Positions 57,093 through 64,000 of a DNA stretch of 64,000 nt are shown one piece after another; the first letter of the stretch is position 1; the number at the start of each line of letters is the position of its first letter. The position numbers and the translations under genes were made by a program. Source of the DNA: Sulfitobacter sp. SK012 (GTDB lineage Bacteria > Pseudomonadota > Alphaproteobacteria > Rhodobacterales > Rhodobacteraceae); contig NZ_CP025804.1 of the NCBI RefSeq assembly GCF_003352085.1, positions 372,001-436,000 of the forward strand. Direction: 5' to 3'. A model generated the notes under the pieces. That model was not told where the DNA came from and made no database searches. It saw nothing but the letters and a program-made list of their open reading frames with translations.

Positions 57093-57105
57093 CTCTCCTC
57101 GGCAC
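57093..57105. repeat. right 13-bp direct repeat (putative att site)
   Basis: CTCTCCTCGGCAC, identical to 51393-51405. It lies eleven bases beyond the STAS gene stop. Confidence 0.8.
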
Positions 57106-57116
57106 GGCACATTCAA

Positions 57117-57452
57117 TCATCGCAGCGCGATCAGGGCTTTTTCGATGGTCGGAAATAGGCTGAACACTGAATCCATCCGAGTCAGCTTGAATACTTTGTC
57201 TACTGTGGGAGTTAGCCCAGCCAGCACCAGCTTTCGCGCCGGAGCCAAATGTTTCATCGAGGCGACTATCGCACCAAGCCCGCTCGAATCGATAAAGGAC
57301 ACATGGTTGAGGTCCAGCACAACTGTTTCATCCTCACCTTCCGTGATCGCGCGCATTTTGTCTTTGAAATCAAGCGCAACCGCAGCATCAATGCGCTGTT
57401 CCTGCACTGTTACAATCTGCAGGCCGGGTTCTTTTGAACTAGTAAGTTCCAT
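57117..57452 (-). CDS. STAS domain anti-sigma factor antagonist (RsbV-like)
   Basis: A 111-residue STAS protein. The phosphorylatable serine is in VSFIDSSGLGAIVASM, and the region before it (ETVVLDLN) and after it (RKLVLAGLTPTVDKVFKLT) fits RsbV/SpoIIAA. It would be the partner of the RsbW-like kinase now found 5.7 kb downstream on the same strand. The start is the ATG of MELTSSKEP. The thiolase gene starts divergently 84 bases away. Confidence 0.93.
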   Translation of the reverse strand: MELTSSKEPGLQIVTVQEQRIDAAVALDFKDKMRAITEGEDETVVLDLNHVSFIDSSGLGAIVASMKHLAPARKLVLAGLTPTVDKVFKLTRMDSVFSLFPTIEKALIALR

Positions 57453-57536
57453 GATAGGCAATCTCGCGTTGGGATGGCGTAGTGATATGCTAAAATCCTT
57501 ACCAAGTGATGAGCATCTGTTAGCGGGGGAATAGGC

Positions 57537-58709
57537 ATGAAAAAGGTAGTAATTGCAGGAGCGGCAAGAACCCCTATGGGCGGGTTCCAAGGTGCATTTG
57601 CAGATATGACTGCAGCGGACCTCGGCGGTGCTGCTATTCGCGCAGCACTTGCGGACGCAGGCACGTCAACCGCGCAAGAGGTTCTGATGGGCTGTGTTTT
57701 GCCAGCAGGCCAAGGCCAGGCACCCGCACGGCAAGCCGGATTTAAGGCGGGTCTTGGCGAAGATGTGCCTGCAACGACGTTAAACAAGATGTGTGGTTCT
57801 GGCATGAAGGCTGCGATGATTGGCTTTGACCAAATTGCACTTGGCCAAACGGATGTGATGATTGCGGGCGGTATGGAAAGCATGACAAACGCGCCTTACG
57901 TGCTCCCCAAGATGCGCGGTGGTGCGCGTTTGGGTCATAGTCAGGTTATCGATCATATGTTTCTTGATGGGTTAGAAGATGCCTATGACAAGGGTCGCTT
58001 AATGGGGACTTTTGCCGAAGATTGCGCCGAGACCTATCAATTCACCCGCGCCACGCAGGATGACTATGCATTGGCGTCGCTCAGCCGCGCGTTGGAGGCT
58101 CAAAAGAGCGGTGCGTTCGACGGCGAAGTTGCCCCCGTCGAAGTTATCTCTCGTAAGGGCACCGCGACCATTAGCACTGACGAACAGCCCGCATCTGCAC
58201 GCCCCGACAAAATTCCACAGCTCAAACCTGCGTTCCGCGAGGGGGGCACTGTTACGGCGGCCAACTCCTCGTCCATATCAGATGGCGCAGCAGCGCTGGT
58301 ACTTGCCTCAGAAGATGCAGCGCAGGCCCAGGGCCTTAAGATTCGGGCGCATATCATCGGCCACGCGAGCCACGCGCAGGCACCAGGTCTCTTCACTACG
58401 GCCCCAGTTCCTGCGGCGCAAAAACTGCTACAGAACATTGGTTGGCGTAAAGAAGACGTTGATCTTTGGGAGGTTAACGAGGCCTTTGCCGTGGTCCCGC
58501 TGGCCTTCATGCACGAGATGGGCCTCAGCCACGACATTGTTAACGTAAACGGCGGTGCCTGTGCGCTTGGTCATCCAATTGGGGCATCTGGCGCGCGAAT
58601 CATGGTTACCCTGCTGAATGCTTTGGAAAAGCGTGGCTTCAAAAAGGGGATCGCCGCGATTTGCATCGGCGGCGGCGAAGGAACTGCGATTGCGATTGAA
58701 CGCATCTGA
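57537..58709 (+). CDS. acetyl-CoA acetyltransferase (thiolase)
   Basis: A 390-residue thiolase. The nucleophilic cysteine is in LNKMCGSGMKA near residue 86, the catalytic His in EVNEAFAVVPLAF, and the second Cys loop reads VNGGACALGHPIGASGARI, which is complete though it continues CIGGGEGTAIA at the end. Biosynthetic (PhaA-like) or degradative role cannot be told apart here; no phaB or phaC gene is in the window. Confidence 0.94.
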   Translation: MKKVVIAGAARTPMGGFQGAFADMTAADLGGAAIRAALADAGTSTAQEVLMGCVLPAGQGQAPARQAGFKAGLGEDVPATTLNKMCGSGMKAAMIGFDQIALGQTDVMIAGGMESMTNAPYVLPKMRGGARLGHSQVIDHMFLDGLEDAYDKGRLMGTFAEDCAETYQFTRATQDDYALASLSRALEAQKSGAFDGEVAPVEVISRKGTATISTDEQPASARPDKIPQLKPAFREGGTVTAANSSSISDGAAALVLASEDAAQAQGLKIRAHIIGHASHAQAPGLFTTAPVPAAQKLLQNIGWRKEDVDLWEVNEAFAVVPLAFMHEMGLSHDIVNVNGGACALGHPIGASGARIMVTLLNALEKRGFKKGIAAICIGGGEGTAIAIERI

Positions 58710-58779
58710 TTTCTTTTGACCGTACACTCGTGGGGGCGATGACAACTCCACCCTCCCGCTGGCACAGGCACAGACAAAC

Positions 58780-59238
58780 ATGACCGTAGATTACTTAACG
58801 CTCGCTAAAACCGTTGCTGCACTGACCGCAGATGAGACAGATCCGATTGCTCTTATGGCTACAATCGCCTGCGAGGTTCATCATTTTGATGACCGCTTTG
58901 ATTGGACTGGATTTTACCGCGTGACCGGACCTGAGCTGCTTAAAATTGGGCCTTACCAAGGTGGTCATGGCTGTTTGGTGATCCCCTTCTCTCGCGGTGT
59001 TTGCGGGGCTGCAGCGCGTACCGGCCAAACCCAGCTGGTGTCGGATGTCGACCTATTTGAAGGCCACATCGCCTGCGCCACCTCCACTCGGTCCGAGCTT
59101 GTGTTGCCCGTCTATAATGGCGCGGGTATTTTGCTTGGCGTATTTGACATCGACAGCAATCAGCCCAATGCTTTTTCCCAAGAGGATGCGGGTGCGTTGG
59201 AAGATATTCTCAAAGTTAGTTTTGCTGCTGTGAAATAA
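58780..59238 (+). CDS. free methionine-(R)-sulfoxide reductase (GAF domain)
   Basis: A 152-residue stand-alone GAF domain. The pattern WTGFYRV, GCLVIPFSRGVCGAAARTG, HIACATSTRSELVLPV and GVFDIDSNQPNAFS matches the fRMsr family; the three cysteines needed for catalysis and resolution are present (GC, VCG, ACA). It reduces free methionine-R-sulfoxide. It lies before the betaine-type operon, which handles homocysteine and methionine. Confidence 0.9.
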   Translation: MTVDYLTLAKTVAALTADETDPIALMATIACEVHHFDDRFDWTGFYRVTGPELLKIGPYQGGHGCLVIPFSRGVCGAAARTGQTQLVSDVDLFEGHIACATSTRSELVLPVYNGAGILLGVFDIDSNQPNAFSQEDAGALEDILKVSFAAVK

Positions 59239-59268
59239 CGCTGGATTTTTTCACCAGCTTGTTGCACC

Positions 59269-59293
59269 GTGAAATTACACGCTGAAATTTCAC
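59269..59293. promoter_or_regulatory. inverted repeat, likely operator of the XRE-cupin regulator
   Basis: Perfect eight-base arms GTGAAATT (59269-59276) and AATTTCAC (59286-59293) with a nine-base spacer, ten bases before the regulator's start codon. The core TGAAATT occurs twice as a direct repeat (59270 and 59283) and a related TGAAATA lies at 59231. Position suggests autoregulation. Confidence 0.5.
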
Positions 59294-59302
59294 GGACCCG
59301 CC

Positions 59303-59875
59303 ATGCACCACGACCAGCCAGAAAAACCGCACACCCTTGGGGCGGATCTGCGCGCGCTGCGCAAGGCGCGTGGTTTGACATTGAGCACGATGGCTCAGGC
59401 TCTAGATTGCTCGGTCGGCTGGCTTAGCCAAGTGGAGCGGGACAAGTCGGAACCGTCCATCACCACCCTCCGCCAAATCGCGGCTCTGCTTGATATTTCA
59501 GTCTCGATGCTATTCCGCCACTCGGCAGCGCCCGCCGAAGAGGCTGGATATGTGGTCCGCAAAGATGCCCGTCGTCCGATAGGATCCTCCACCGCGGGTC
59601 TGGTCGAAGAACTGCTTTCGCCTGATCTGACGGATGACTTTGAGATGGTGCACTCCACTTTCTTGCCTCACAGCCGGATAAAGGTGCCAGTGTCGCGCCC
59701 CACGCAAGAGGTCGGTTATGTAGTCTCAGGCACGCTCGACATCGAGATTGCTGGCAAAACGCATCACCTGAACCCCGGCGACAGTTTTCGTGTAAGAGGT
59801 GAGGCGTTTCTTTGGGCCAATCCTTCGGATCAACCAGCTGTGGCGATCTGGGTGATCGCCCCTCCCGTTTATTGA
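59303..59875 (+). CDS. XRE-family regulator with C-terminal cupin domain
   Basis: A 190-residue regulator. The helix-turn-helix lies at about 10-65 (LGADLRALRKARGLTLSTMA, VGWLSQVERDKSEPSITTLR), and the cupin domain at about 110-188 has GYVVSGTLDIEIAGKTHHLNPGDSF. This architecture (PuuR-like) is common in regulators of amine, amino acid and osmolyte catabolism; the cupin binds a small ligand. It is followed by LysE, GFA and the FAD enzyme on the same strand with tiny gaps, so it probably controls them. Confidence 0.93.
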   Translation: MHHDQPEKPHTLGADLRALRKARGLTLSTMAQALDCSVGWLSQVERDKSEPSITTLRQIAALLDISVSMLFRHSAAPAEEAGYVVRKDARRPIGSSTAGLVEELLSPDLTDDFEMVHSTFLPHSRIKVPVSRPTQEVGYVVSGTLDIEIAGKTHHLNPGDSFRVRGEAFLWANPSDQPAVAIWVIAPPVY

Positions 59876-59884
59876 GGGGCGACG

Positions 59885-60505
59885 ATGAGTTTTGACGCCT
59901 GGATCATTTTCGCGCTTTTTTGGCTGATTTTTGTCACCACGCCGGGGCCGAATGCCGTGAACTGCATCACCAATGGAATGACCCTGGGTTTTCGTCGCGC
60001 CATGGTGGGTGTATTGGCGATCTTAACTCAGGCGACTCTCTTTCTTGCGCTCTCAGCGCTTGGCGTAACCGCCTTGATCGCGGCCTCTCCAGTCGCGTTC
60101 ACGGTCGCCAAATTGATCGGTGCTGGTTTCCTCGTCTATCTCGGTGTGCGCGGCTGGTTTAAGGCCAAAACACCTGTCGTCATCGATAGCCGTCCAGCGT
60201 CCTCCGTTTACTTTCGCGCATTTGCCATCGCCACGATTAACCCCAAATCCGTCGCTGGCTACCTCGCAGCGTTCTCACAATTTGTGCAGCCGGATGTCCC
60301 AATCTGGACGCAGATGATTGTCATCGTGCCCACAGCGCTCACGTTGACGGCGCTCAACTACACTGGGTTTACCGCGCTGGGCGCAGGCATTGGACGCGCT
60401 GCACTTGGGGCTGTCTTTAACGTTTGGGTTCGGCGTGTCATGGCGGTTTGTTTTATCATCTACGGCGTGCTTTTGGGTGCGACAACAACACCGGGAAGGG
60501 TTTGA
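59885..60505 (+). CDS. LysE family translocator
   Basis: A 206-residue membrane protein with about six hydrophobic segments. The family start FALFWLIFVTTPGPNAVNCI and the GAGFLVYLGVRGWF segment are typical. It exports amino acids or similar small molecules. It begins nine bases after the regulator and ends one base before the GFA gene. Within this operon it might export an amino acid intermediate such as glycine or sarcosine; that is inference. Confidence 0.9.
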   Translation: MSFDAWIIFALFWLIFVTTPGPNAVNCITNGMTLGFRRAMVGVLAILTQATLFLALSALGVTALIAASPVAFTVAKLIGAGFLVYLGVRGWFKAKTPVVIDSRPASSVYFRAFAIATINPKSVAGYLAAFSQFVQPDVPIWTQMIVIVPTALTLTALNYTGFTALGAGIGRAALGAVFNVWVRRVMAVCFIIYGVLLGATTTPGRV

Positions 60506-60506
60506 T

Positions 60507-60890
60507 ATGTTGCAAGGAAGCTGCCTCTGCGGCGCGATCACATTTTCAGCCATGGGCCCTGCGCGCGATCCTGCCGCCTGCCATTGCAGTCAGTGCCGCA
60601 AGCAATCGGGCCACCACTGGGCATCGGTACAGGTCATGGACGACACGCTCGCCATTGCTGGCGCTCCAACATGGTACGCGTCGAGCGAAAGCGCAAAGCG
60701 CGGCTTTTGCCCGAAATGCGGTTCATTCTTGTTCTGGAAGGGCAAAGGCGATCCGGATACGGGCGTTGCCCTAGGCGCGCTGGACGGGCCCACGGGACTC
60801 CGGCTTGAGCGTCATATATTCACCGCCGATAAAGGCGATTACTACGAAATTACCGACAACGTCTCTCAGGAGGAAAAAGAAGATGAGTGA
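60507..60890 (+). CDS. GFA-fold zinc protein (glutathione-dependent formaldehyde-activating family)
   Basis: A 127-residue protein with the CENP-V/GFA zinc pattern: GSCLCG at about 4-9, CHCSQCRKQSG at about 27-37, and CPKCGS near 72-77. The family name comes from Gfa, which was thought to condense formaldehyde with glutathione. The start is the ATG of MLQGSC; the start of the next gene lies inside its last codons. A link to formaldehyde released by demethylation of methylated amines is possible but unproven. Confidence 0.9.
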   Translation: MLQGSCLCGAITFSAMGPARDPAACHCSQCRKQSGHHWASVQVMDDTLAIAGAPTWYASSESAKRGFCPKCGSFLFWKGKGDPDTGVALGALDGPTGLRLERHIFTADKGDYYEITDNVSQEEKEDE

Positions 60891-63336
60891 ATTCCCAACA
60901 ACGGCCCGCGTGGTCATCATCGGTGGCGGTGTGGTCGGCACGTCAACACTCTTTCATCTCGCCCGGGCGGGTTGGAAAGACTGTGTCTTGCTCGAAAAGA
61001 ACGAACTAACCGCCGGCTCGACATGGCATGCAGCCGGCAATTGCCCGAACTTCTCTAGCTCTTGGGCCGTCATGAACATGCAGCGCTACTCGCTGGAGAT
61101 GTATCGTACATTGGCCGACGATGTAGATTATCCGATGAATTACCACGTCACGGGAGCGCTCCGTCTGGCTCACACAAAGGAGCGGATGCAGGAATTTGAA
61201 AAGGTTGCCTCCATGGGCCGATATCAGGGCTTGGAGATGGATATCTGCACGCCTGCGGAACTGAAGGAACACAACCCCTTCATGGAAACTCACGCGCTTG
61301 CGGGTGGTCTTTGGGATCCACTTGACGGTGATATCGATCCCGCACAGCTGACCCAAGCTCTCGCCAAAGGCGCTCGCGAAGCTGGTGGCAGAATCGAGCG
61401 GTTCTGCCCGGTCAAAGGCATCGAACGTGATGGCGACGAGTGGATCGTAAAGACCGACAAGGGTGATATCCGCTGTGAATTCGTCGCAAATTGTGCGGGC
61501 TACTATGCACAGCGCGTAGGTGAGATGTTCAAGCCTTTCGGCGGGCGCACCGTGCCGATGGTTACCATGTCTCACCAGTATTTCCTGACGGAACCAATCG
61601 CAGAGCTTGAGGCATGGACCAAGGAACAGGGCCGGAAAATGCCAATGATCCGGGACGTCGATATTTCATATTACCTGCGGCAGGATAAGTACGGACTGAA
61701 CCTTGGACCCTATGAGCGGAACTGTCAGGCCGCGTGGGTCAAGCCTGACGATCCGATGCCTGAGGATTTCTCATTCCAACTCTACCCTGATGATCTGGAG
61801 CGCCTGGAATTCTATATCGAAGACGCAATGGAGCGTGTGCCCGCCCTTGGCACCGCAGGCGTTGGCCGTAACATCAACGGCCCGATCCCTTATGCGCCCG
61901 ATGGCTTGCCCATGATTGGGCCCATGCCCGGCGTCAAAAACGCGTTTGAAGGCCACTCCTTCACCTTTGGTATCGCGCAAGGCGGCGGCGCCGGCAAAGT
62001 GTTGGCTGAATGGATCATGCACGGCGAAACAGAGCTGGATATGTGGGCCGTCGATCCCCGCCGTTATACAAATCACGCCGACCATGATTTCTGCTTGAAC
62101 AAAGCGCTGGAAACTTACGGCCACGAGTACGCAATGCACTTTCCTTTTCACGCATGGCCAGCGGGACGAGACAAGAAGTTGTCACCCAACCACCAGTCCC
62201 TGCTGAATGCGGGCGCACAATTGAACGCCTTCAACGGGTGGGAACGCGCCACTTGGTTTGCCAAGGACGGCGACGACACATCCGAGGAAAGCACGCAGAC
62301 TTGGGATCGCAACGGCCCATGGATGCAGCGCATCAAAGAAGAGGTCGAAGCGGTGCGCGACCATGTCGGTGTTCTCGATATGCCGGGCTTCTCGCGCTAC
62401 ACGTTGAGTGGTGTAGGAGCCGCCGAATGGCTGCGCGGCCAAGTTGCGGGAGCCTTACCCAAGGTGGGGCGTATGAACCTTGCGTATTTCACCGACACCC
62501 GTGGGCGTATCCTGACCGAGATGACAGTCATCCGCTGGGGCGAAGACGATTTTTGGCTGATGACGGCTGCAGTCGCTTTGTGGCACGATTTTGAATTGCT
62601 CCAAGGCCGGTTGCCCGCAGATGGATCGCTAACGTTGACGGATATCACCAACGATTGGTCCACACTTATCGTCACCGGCCCCGCATCGCGCGATCTGCTT
62701 GCGGGCATATCTGAAGGTGCTGATTTGGATGCCACATGGATGGCCATCCAAGACGCCACAGTAGCAGGGAAACCAGCAAAGCTATTCCGCGTGTCCTTTG
62801 CCGGTGAGCTGGGCTGGGAGGTCCACACATCCTTCGCTGACAGCCCCAATGCATATGAGGCGATCAAGACCGCTGGCGCTACGCCGTTTGGCATGTACGC
62901 GCTAAACTCCATGCGGATCGAAAAAGGGTACCGCACGTGGAAGGGTGATTTATCCACCGACTATTCCATGCTGGAAGCGGGCCTTGACCGGTGGATCAAG
63001 TTCGACAAGCCACAGGACTTCCCCGGCAAAGAGGCCCTGCGGGCAGAAAAGGAAGCGGGCATTAAGAAACGTTTTGTCACGATGATCGTCGAGGCCGGCG
63101 ATCAGGATGCACCCTATATGTCGACAGTCTGGCACAAAGGTGAAGTAGTGGGCGAGACAACCAGTGGAGACTGGGGGCACCGCATCGGTAAATCCGTGGC
63201 ATTAGGCACGATCCGCGCGGAACTGGCCACGCCTGGCACAGAGCTTGAGATCAATATCTTTGGTAAGATGTGCAAGGCCACCGTGCAGCTGGATCAGCCG
63301 CTTTGGGACGCTGAGAATGATCGGATACGTGCATGA
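60883..63336 (+). CDS. FAD-dependent dehydrogenase with GcvT domain (dimethylglycine/sarcosine dehydrogenase-like)
   Basis: An 817-residue two-domain enzyme. The N-terminal DAO domain has GGGVVGTSTLFHLARAGW, then NELTAGSTWHAAGNCPNF, where the His of WHAAG matches the FAD-linked histidine of dimethylglycine dehydrogenase. The C-terminal third is a GcvT fold (LRGQVAGALPKVGRMNLAYF, TGPASRDLLAG, VSFAGELGWEVHT, SMRIEKGYRTWKGDLS), which passes the methyl carbon to tetrahydrofolate. It overlaps the GFA gene end by eight bases and the homocysteine methyltransferase start by four. Dimethylglycine, sarcosine or a related methylated amine are the candidate substrates. A GGAGG site precedes the ATG. Confidence 0.9.
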   Translation: MSEFPTTARVVIIGGGVVGTSTLFHLARAGWKDCVLLEKNELTAGSTWHAAGNCPNFSSSWAVMNMQRYSLEMYRTLADDVDYPMNYHVTGALRLAHTKERMQEFEKVASMGRYQGLEMDICTPAELKEHNPFMETHALAGGLWDPLDGDIDPAQLTQALAKGAREAGGRIERFCPVKGIERDGDEWIVKTDKGDIRCEFVANCAGYYAQRVGEMFKPFGGRTVPMVTMSHQYFLTEPIAELEAWTKEQGRKMPMIRDVDISYYLRQDKYGLNLGPYERNCQAAWVKPDDPMPEDFSFQLYPDDLERLEFYIEDAMERVPALGTAGVGRNINGPIPYAPDGLPMIGPMPGVKNAFEGHSFTFGIAQGGGAGKVLAEWIMHGETELDMWAVDPRRYTNHADHDFCLNKALETYGHEYAMHFPFHAWPAGRDKKLSPNHQSLLNAGAQLNAFNGWERATWFAKDGDDTSEESTQTWDRNGPWMQRIKEEVEAVRDHVGVLDMPGFSRYTLSGVGAAEWLRGQVAGALPKVGRMNLAYFTDTRGRILTEMTVIRWGEDDFWLMTAAVALWHDFELLQGRLPADGSLTLTDITNDWSTLIVTGPASRDLLAGISEGADLDATWMAIQDATVAGKPAKLFRVSFAGELGWEVHTSFADSPNAYEAIKTAGATPFGMYALNSMRIEKGYRTWKGDLSTDYSMLEAGLDRWIKFDKPQDFPGKEALRAEKEAGIKKRFVTMIVEAGDQDAPYMSTVWHKGEVVGETTSGDWGHRIGKSVALGTIRAELATPGTELEINIFGKMCKATVQLDQPLWDAENDRIRA

Positions 63337-64000
63337 GTAAGATTACGCTTTTGGATGGCGGTATGGGGCAAGAATTGGTGCACCGCGCTGGTAATGAACC
63401 CACGCCGCTTTGGTCGACGCAAGTTATGGTGGATCACCCCGGCATGGTCGCGCAAGTGCACCGTGACTTTGCTTCGGCTGGGGCCACTGTGGCCACATCC
63501 AACACCTATGCCATCCACCGCGACCGGTTGGTGGGCACCGAATTTGACGGCGCTTTCGAAGATCTGATGGCGCGTGCGCTAAGTGAAGTGCGGGCAAGCG
63601 GTGCAGAGCGGGTGGCAGGTGCCATCGGTCCACTCATCGCATCCTACCGGCCGGACTTGCACCCCGATGCCGCCATTGCTGTTCCACTTTACGCCGAAAT
63701 TGCGAAGCTGTTAGGCCCCGCGAGTGATGTGCTGATCTGCGAGACCGTTGTGTCGATCCTGCATGCCCAAACGGTTTTGGCTGGGGCCGCTGAAGGAGGT
63801 AAGCCGATCTGGCTCTCGCTTAGTGTCGATGACAGGGATGGTACCCGTTTGCGGTCAGGTGAACTCTTGGCTGATGTGGTTCCACATGTCGAAGGCAAAG
63901 CGGCTGCGGTTTTGGTGAATTGCTCGGCACCCGAGGCAATCCCGGCCGCGTTAGAAGTTCTGGCGAAATGCAATGTTCCTTACGGTGCTTATGCCAATGC
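63333..64000 (+). CDS. homocysteine S-methyltransferase family protein (3' end outside window)
   Basis: The frame starts as ATGA over the dehydrogenase stop and is open to the end of the window (222 codons). The start reads MSKITLLDGGMGQELVHR, the usual opening of betaine/S-methylmethionine-homocysteine methyltransferases; GPLIASYRPDLHPD, ICETVVSILHAQTV and LVNCSAPEAI follow, the last holding one of the zinc cysteines. The C-terminal GGCC pair lies beyond the window. With the preceding enzyme it would couple methyl donors to methionine synthesis. Confidence 0.88.
   Translation, partial: MSKITLLDGGMGQELVHRAGNEPTPLWSTQVMVDHPGMVAQVHRDFASAGATVATSNTYAIHRDRLVGTEFDGAFEDLMARALSEVRASGAERVAGAIGPLIASYRPDLHPDAAIAVPLYAEIAKLLGPASDVLICETVVSILHAQTVLAGAAEGGKPIWLSLSVDDRDGTRLRSGELLADVVPHVEGKAAAVLVNCSAPEAIPAALEVLAKCNVPYGAYAN

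Larger units (their letters stand above)
51393..57105. mobile_element. degraded genomic island splitting a STAS/anti-sigma operon
   Basis: About 5.7 kb bounded by the direct repeat CTCTCCTCGGCAC. Base composition is poorer in GC than the surroundings, especially at 51.4-52.6 kb. Contents are scraps and insertion sequences: an unknown frameshifted frame, a possible KptA tail, an IS3 OrfA remnant, small membrane and hypothetical proteins, an IS256 element, a thioredoxin and a truncated permease, an IS6 element and the N-terminus of an integrase next to the right repeat. If the island and one repeat are removed, the STAS gene is followed after 29 nt by the RsbW-like gene. Mechanism (integrase-mediated, with attL/attR) is inferred. 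Confidence 0.75.

Noticed and set aside
51393..57105. tRNA gene as integration target of the island
   Set aside because: No tRNA-like cloverleaf was seen at either end; the repeat lies between two protein genes instead.

Overview
The window looks like chromosomal DNA of a marine Roseobacter-group alphaproteobacterium (Rhodobacterales). The evidence is the gene content: a CcrM-type GANTC methylase, a CenR-like response regulator, the waaA-lpxK pair next to a DUF4170 gene, the leuS-lptE-holA cluster, mutY-dciA-dsbA, a Rhodobacter-type porin, and an oxidative demethylation operon for methylated amines. GC content is moderate to high, except in one AT-richer island. No rRNA, tRNA or CRISPR array was seen. 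All family calls come from reading the sequence; no database search was run.

Layout. 1-1.9 kb: a bicarbonate module (beta-carbonic anhydrase, SbtA-type transporter, PII-like SbtB). 1.9-8.5 kb: a DUF4139 protein, asd, an HpaI-type aldolase overlapping an MFS transporter, a membrane-anchored winged-helix protein and two small secreted proteins. 8.5-15.7 kb: rnhB, ccrM, a receiver-domain gene broken by an in-frame TAA, an AlkB-like hydroxylase, mutY, dciA, a DsbA-type thiol oxidoreductase and a CoA-transferase. 15.7-22 kb, minus strand: lpxK, waaA, DUF4170, cysQ, pmbA and DUF2125. 22-27.7 kb: a dehydrogenase/crotonase pair, a 24-residue lipoprotein, MscS, a flavoprotein, a GST and a broken calcium-repeat gene. 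27.7-36.7 kb: holA, lptE, leuS, a DUF3576 lipoprotein, porin, yggS, an L,D-transpeptidase, ribA and cenR. 36.9-50.6 kb: xth, a thioredoxin-TPR protein, a LON-domain protein, a Trm112-like protein, a Ubi-type hydroxylase, an amidase, an aminotransferase, ftsK, lolA, a lytic transglycosylase, an AEC transporter, hspQ and a gamma-glutamyltransferase.

50.9-57.5 kb is the most unusual part. An RsbW-like kinase gene and a STAS gene, both on the minus strand, are separated by a degraded 5.7-kb island. A perfect 13-bp direct repeat (CTCTCCTCGGCAC) flanks the island. Removing the island with one repeat copy gives a compact STAS-kinase operon with a 29-nt gap, in which the repeat supplies the kinase gene's ribosome binding site. 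The island holds an intact IS256 element, an intact IS6 element, a truncated integrase, a truncated permease with its thioredoxin partner, and fragments of an IS3 OrfA and perhaps an RNA 2'-phosphotransferase.

57.5-64 kb: a thiolase, a free-methionine-sulfoxide-reductase-type GAF protein, and an operon of an XRE-cupin regulator, a LysE exporter, a GFA-fold zinc protein, a dimethylglycine/sarcosine dehydrogenase-like flavoprotein and a homocysteine methyltransferase that runs off the window. The operon reads as demethylation of methylated glycines coupled to one-carbon and methionine metabolism.
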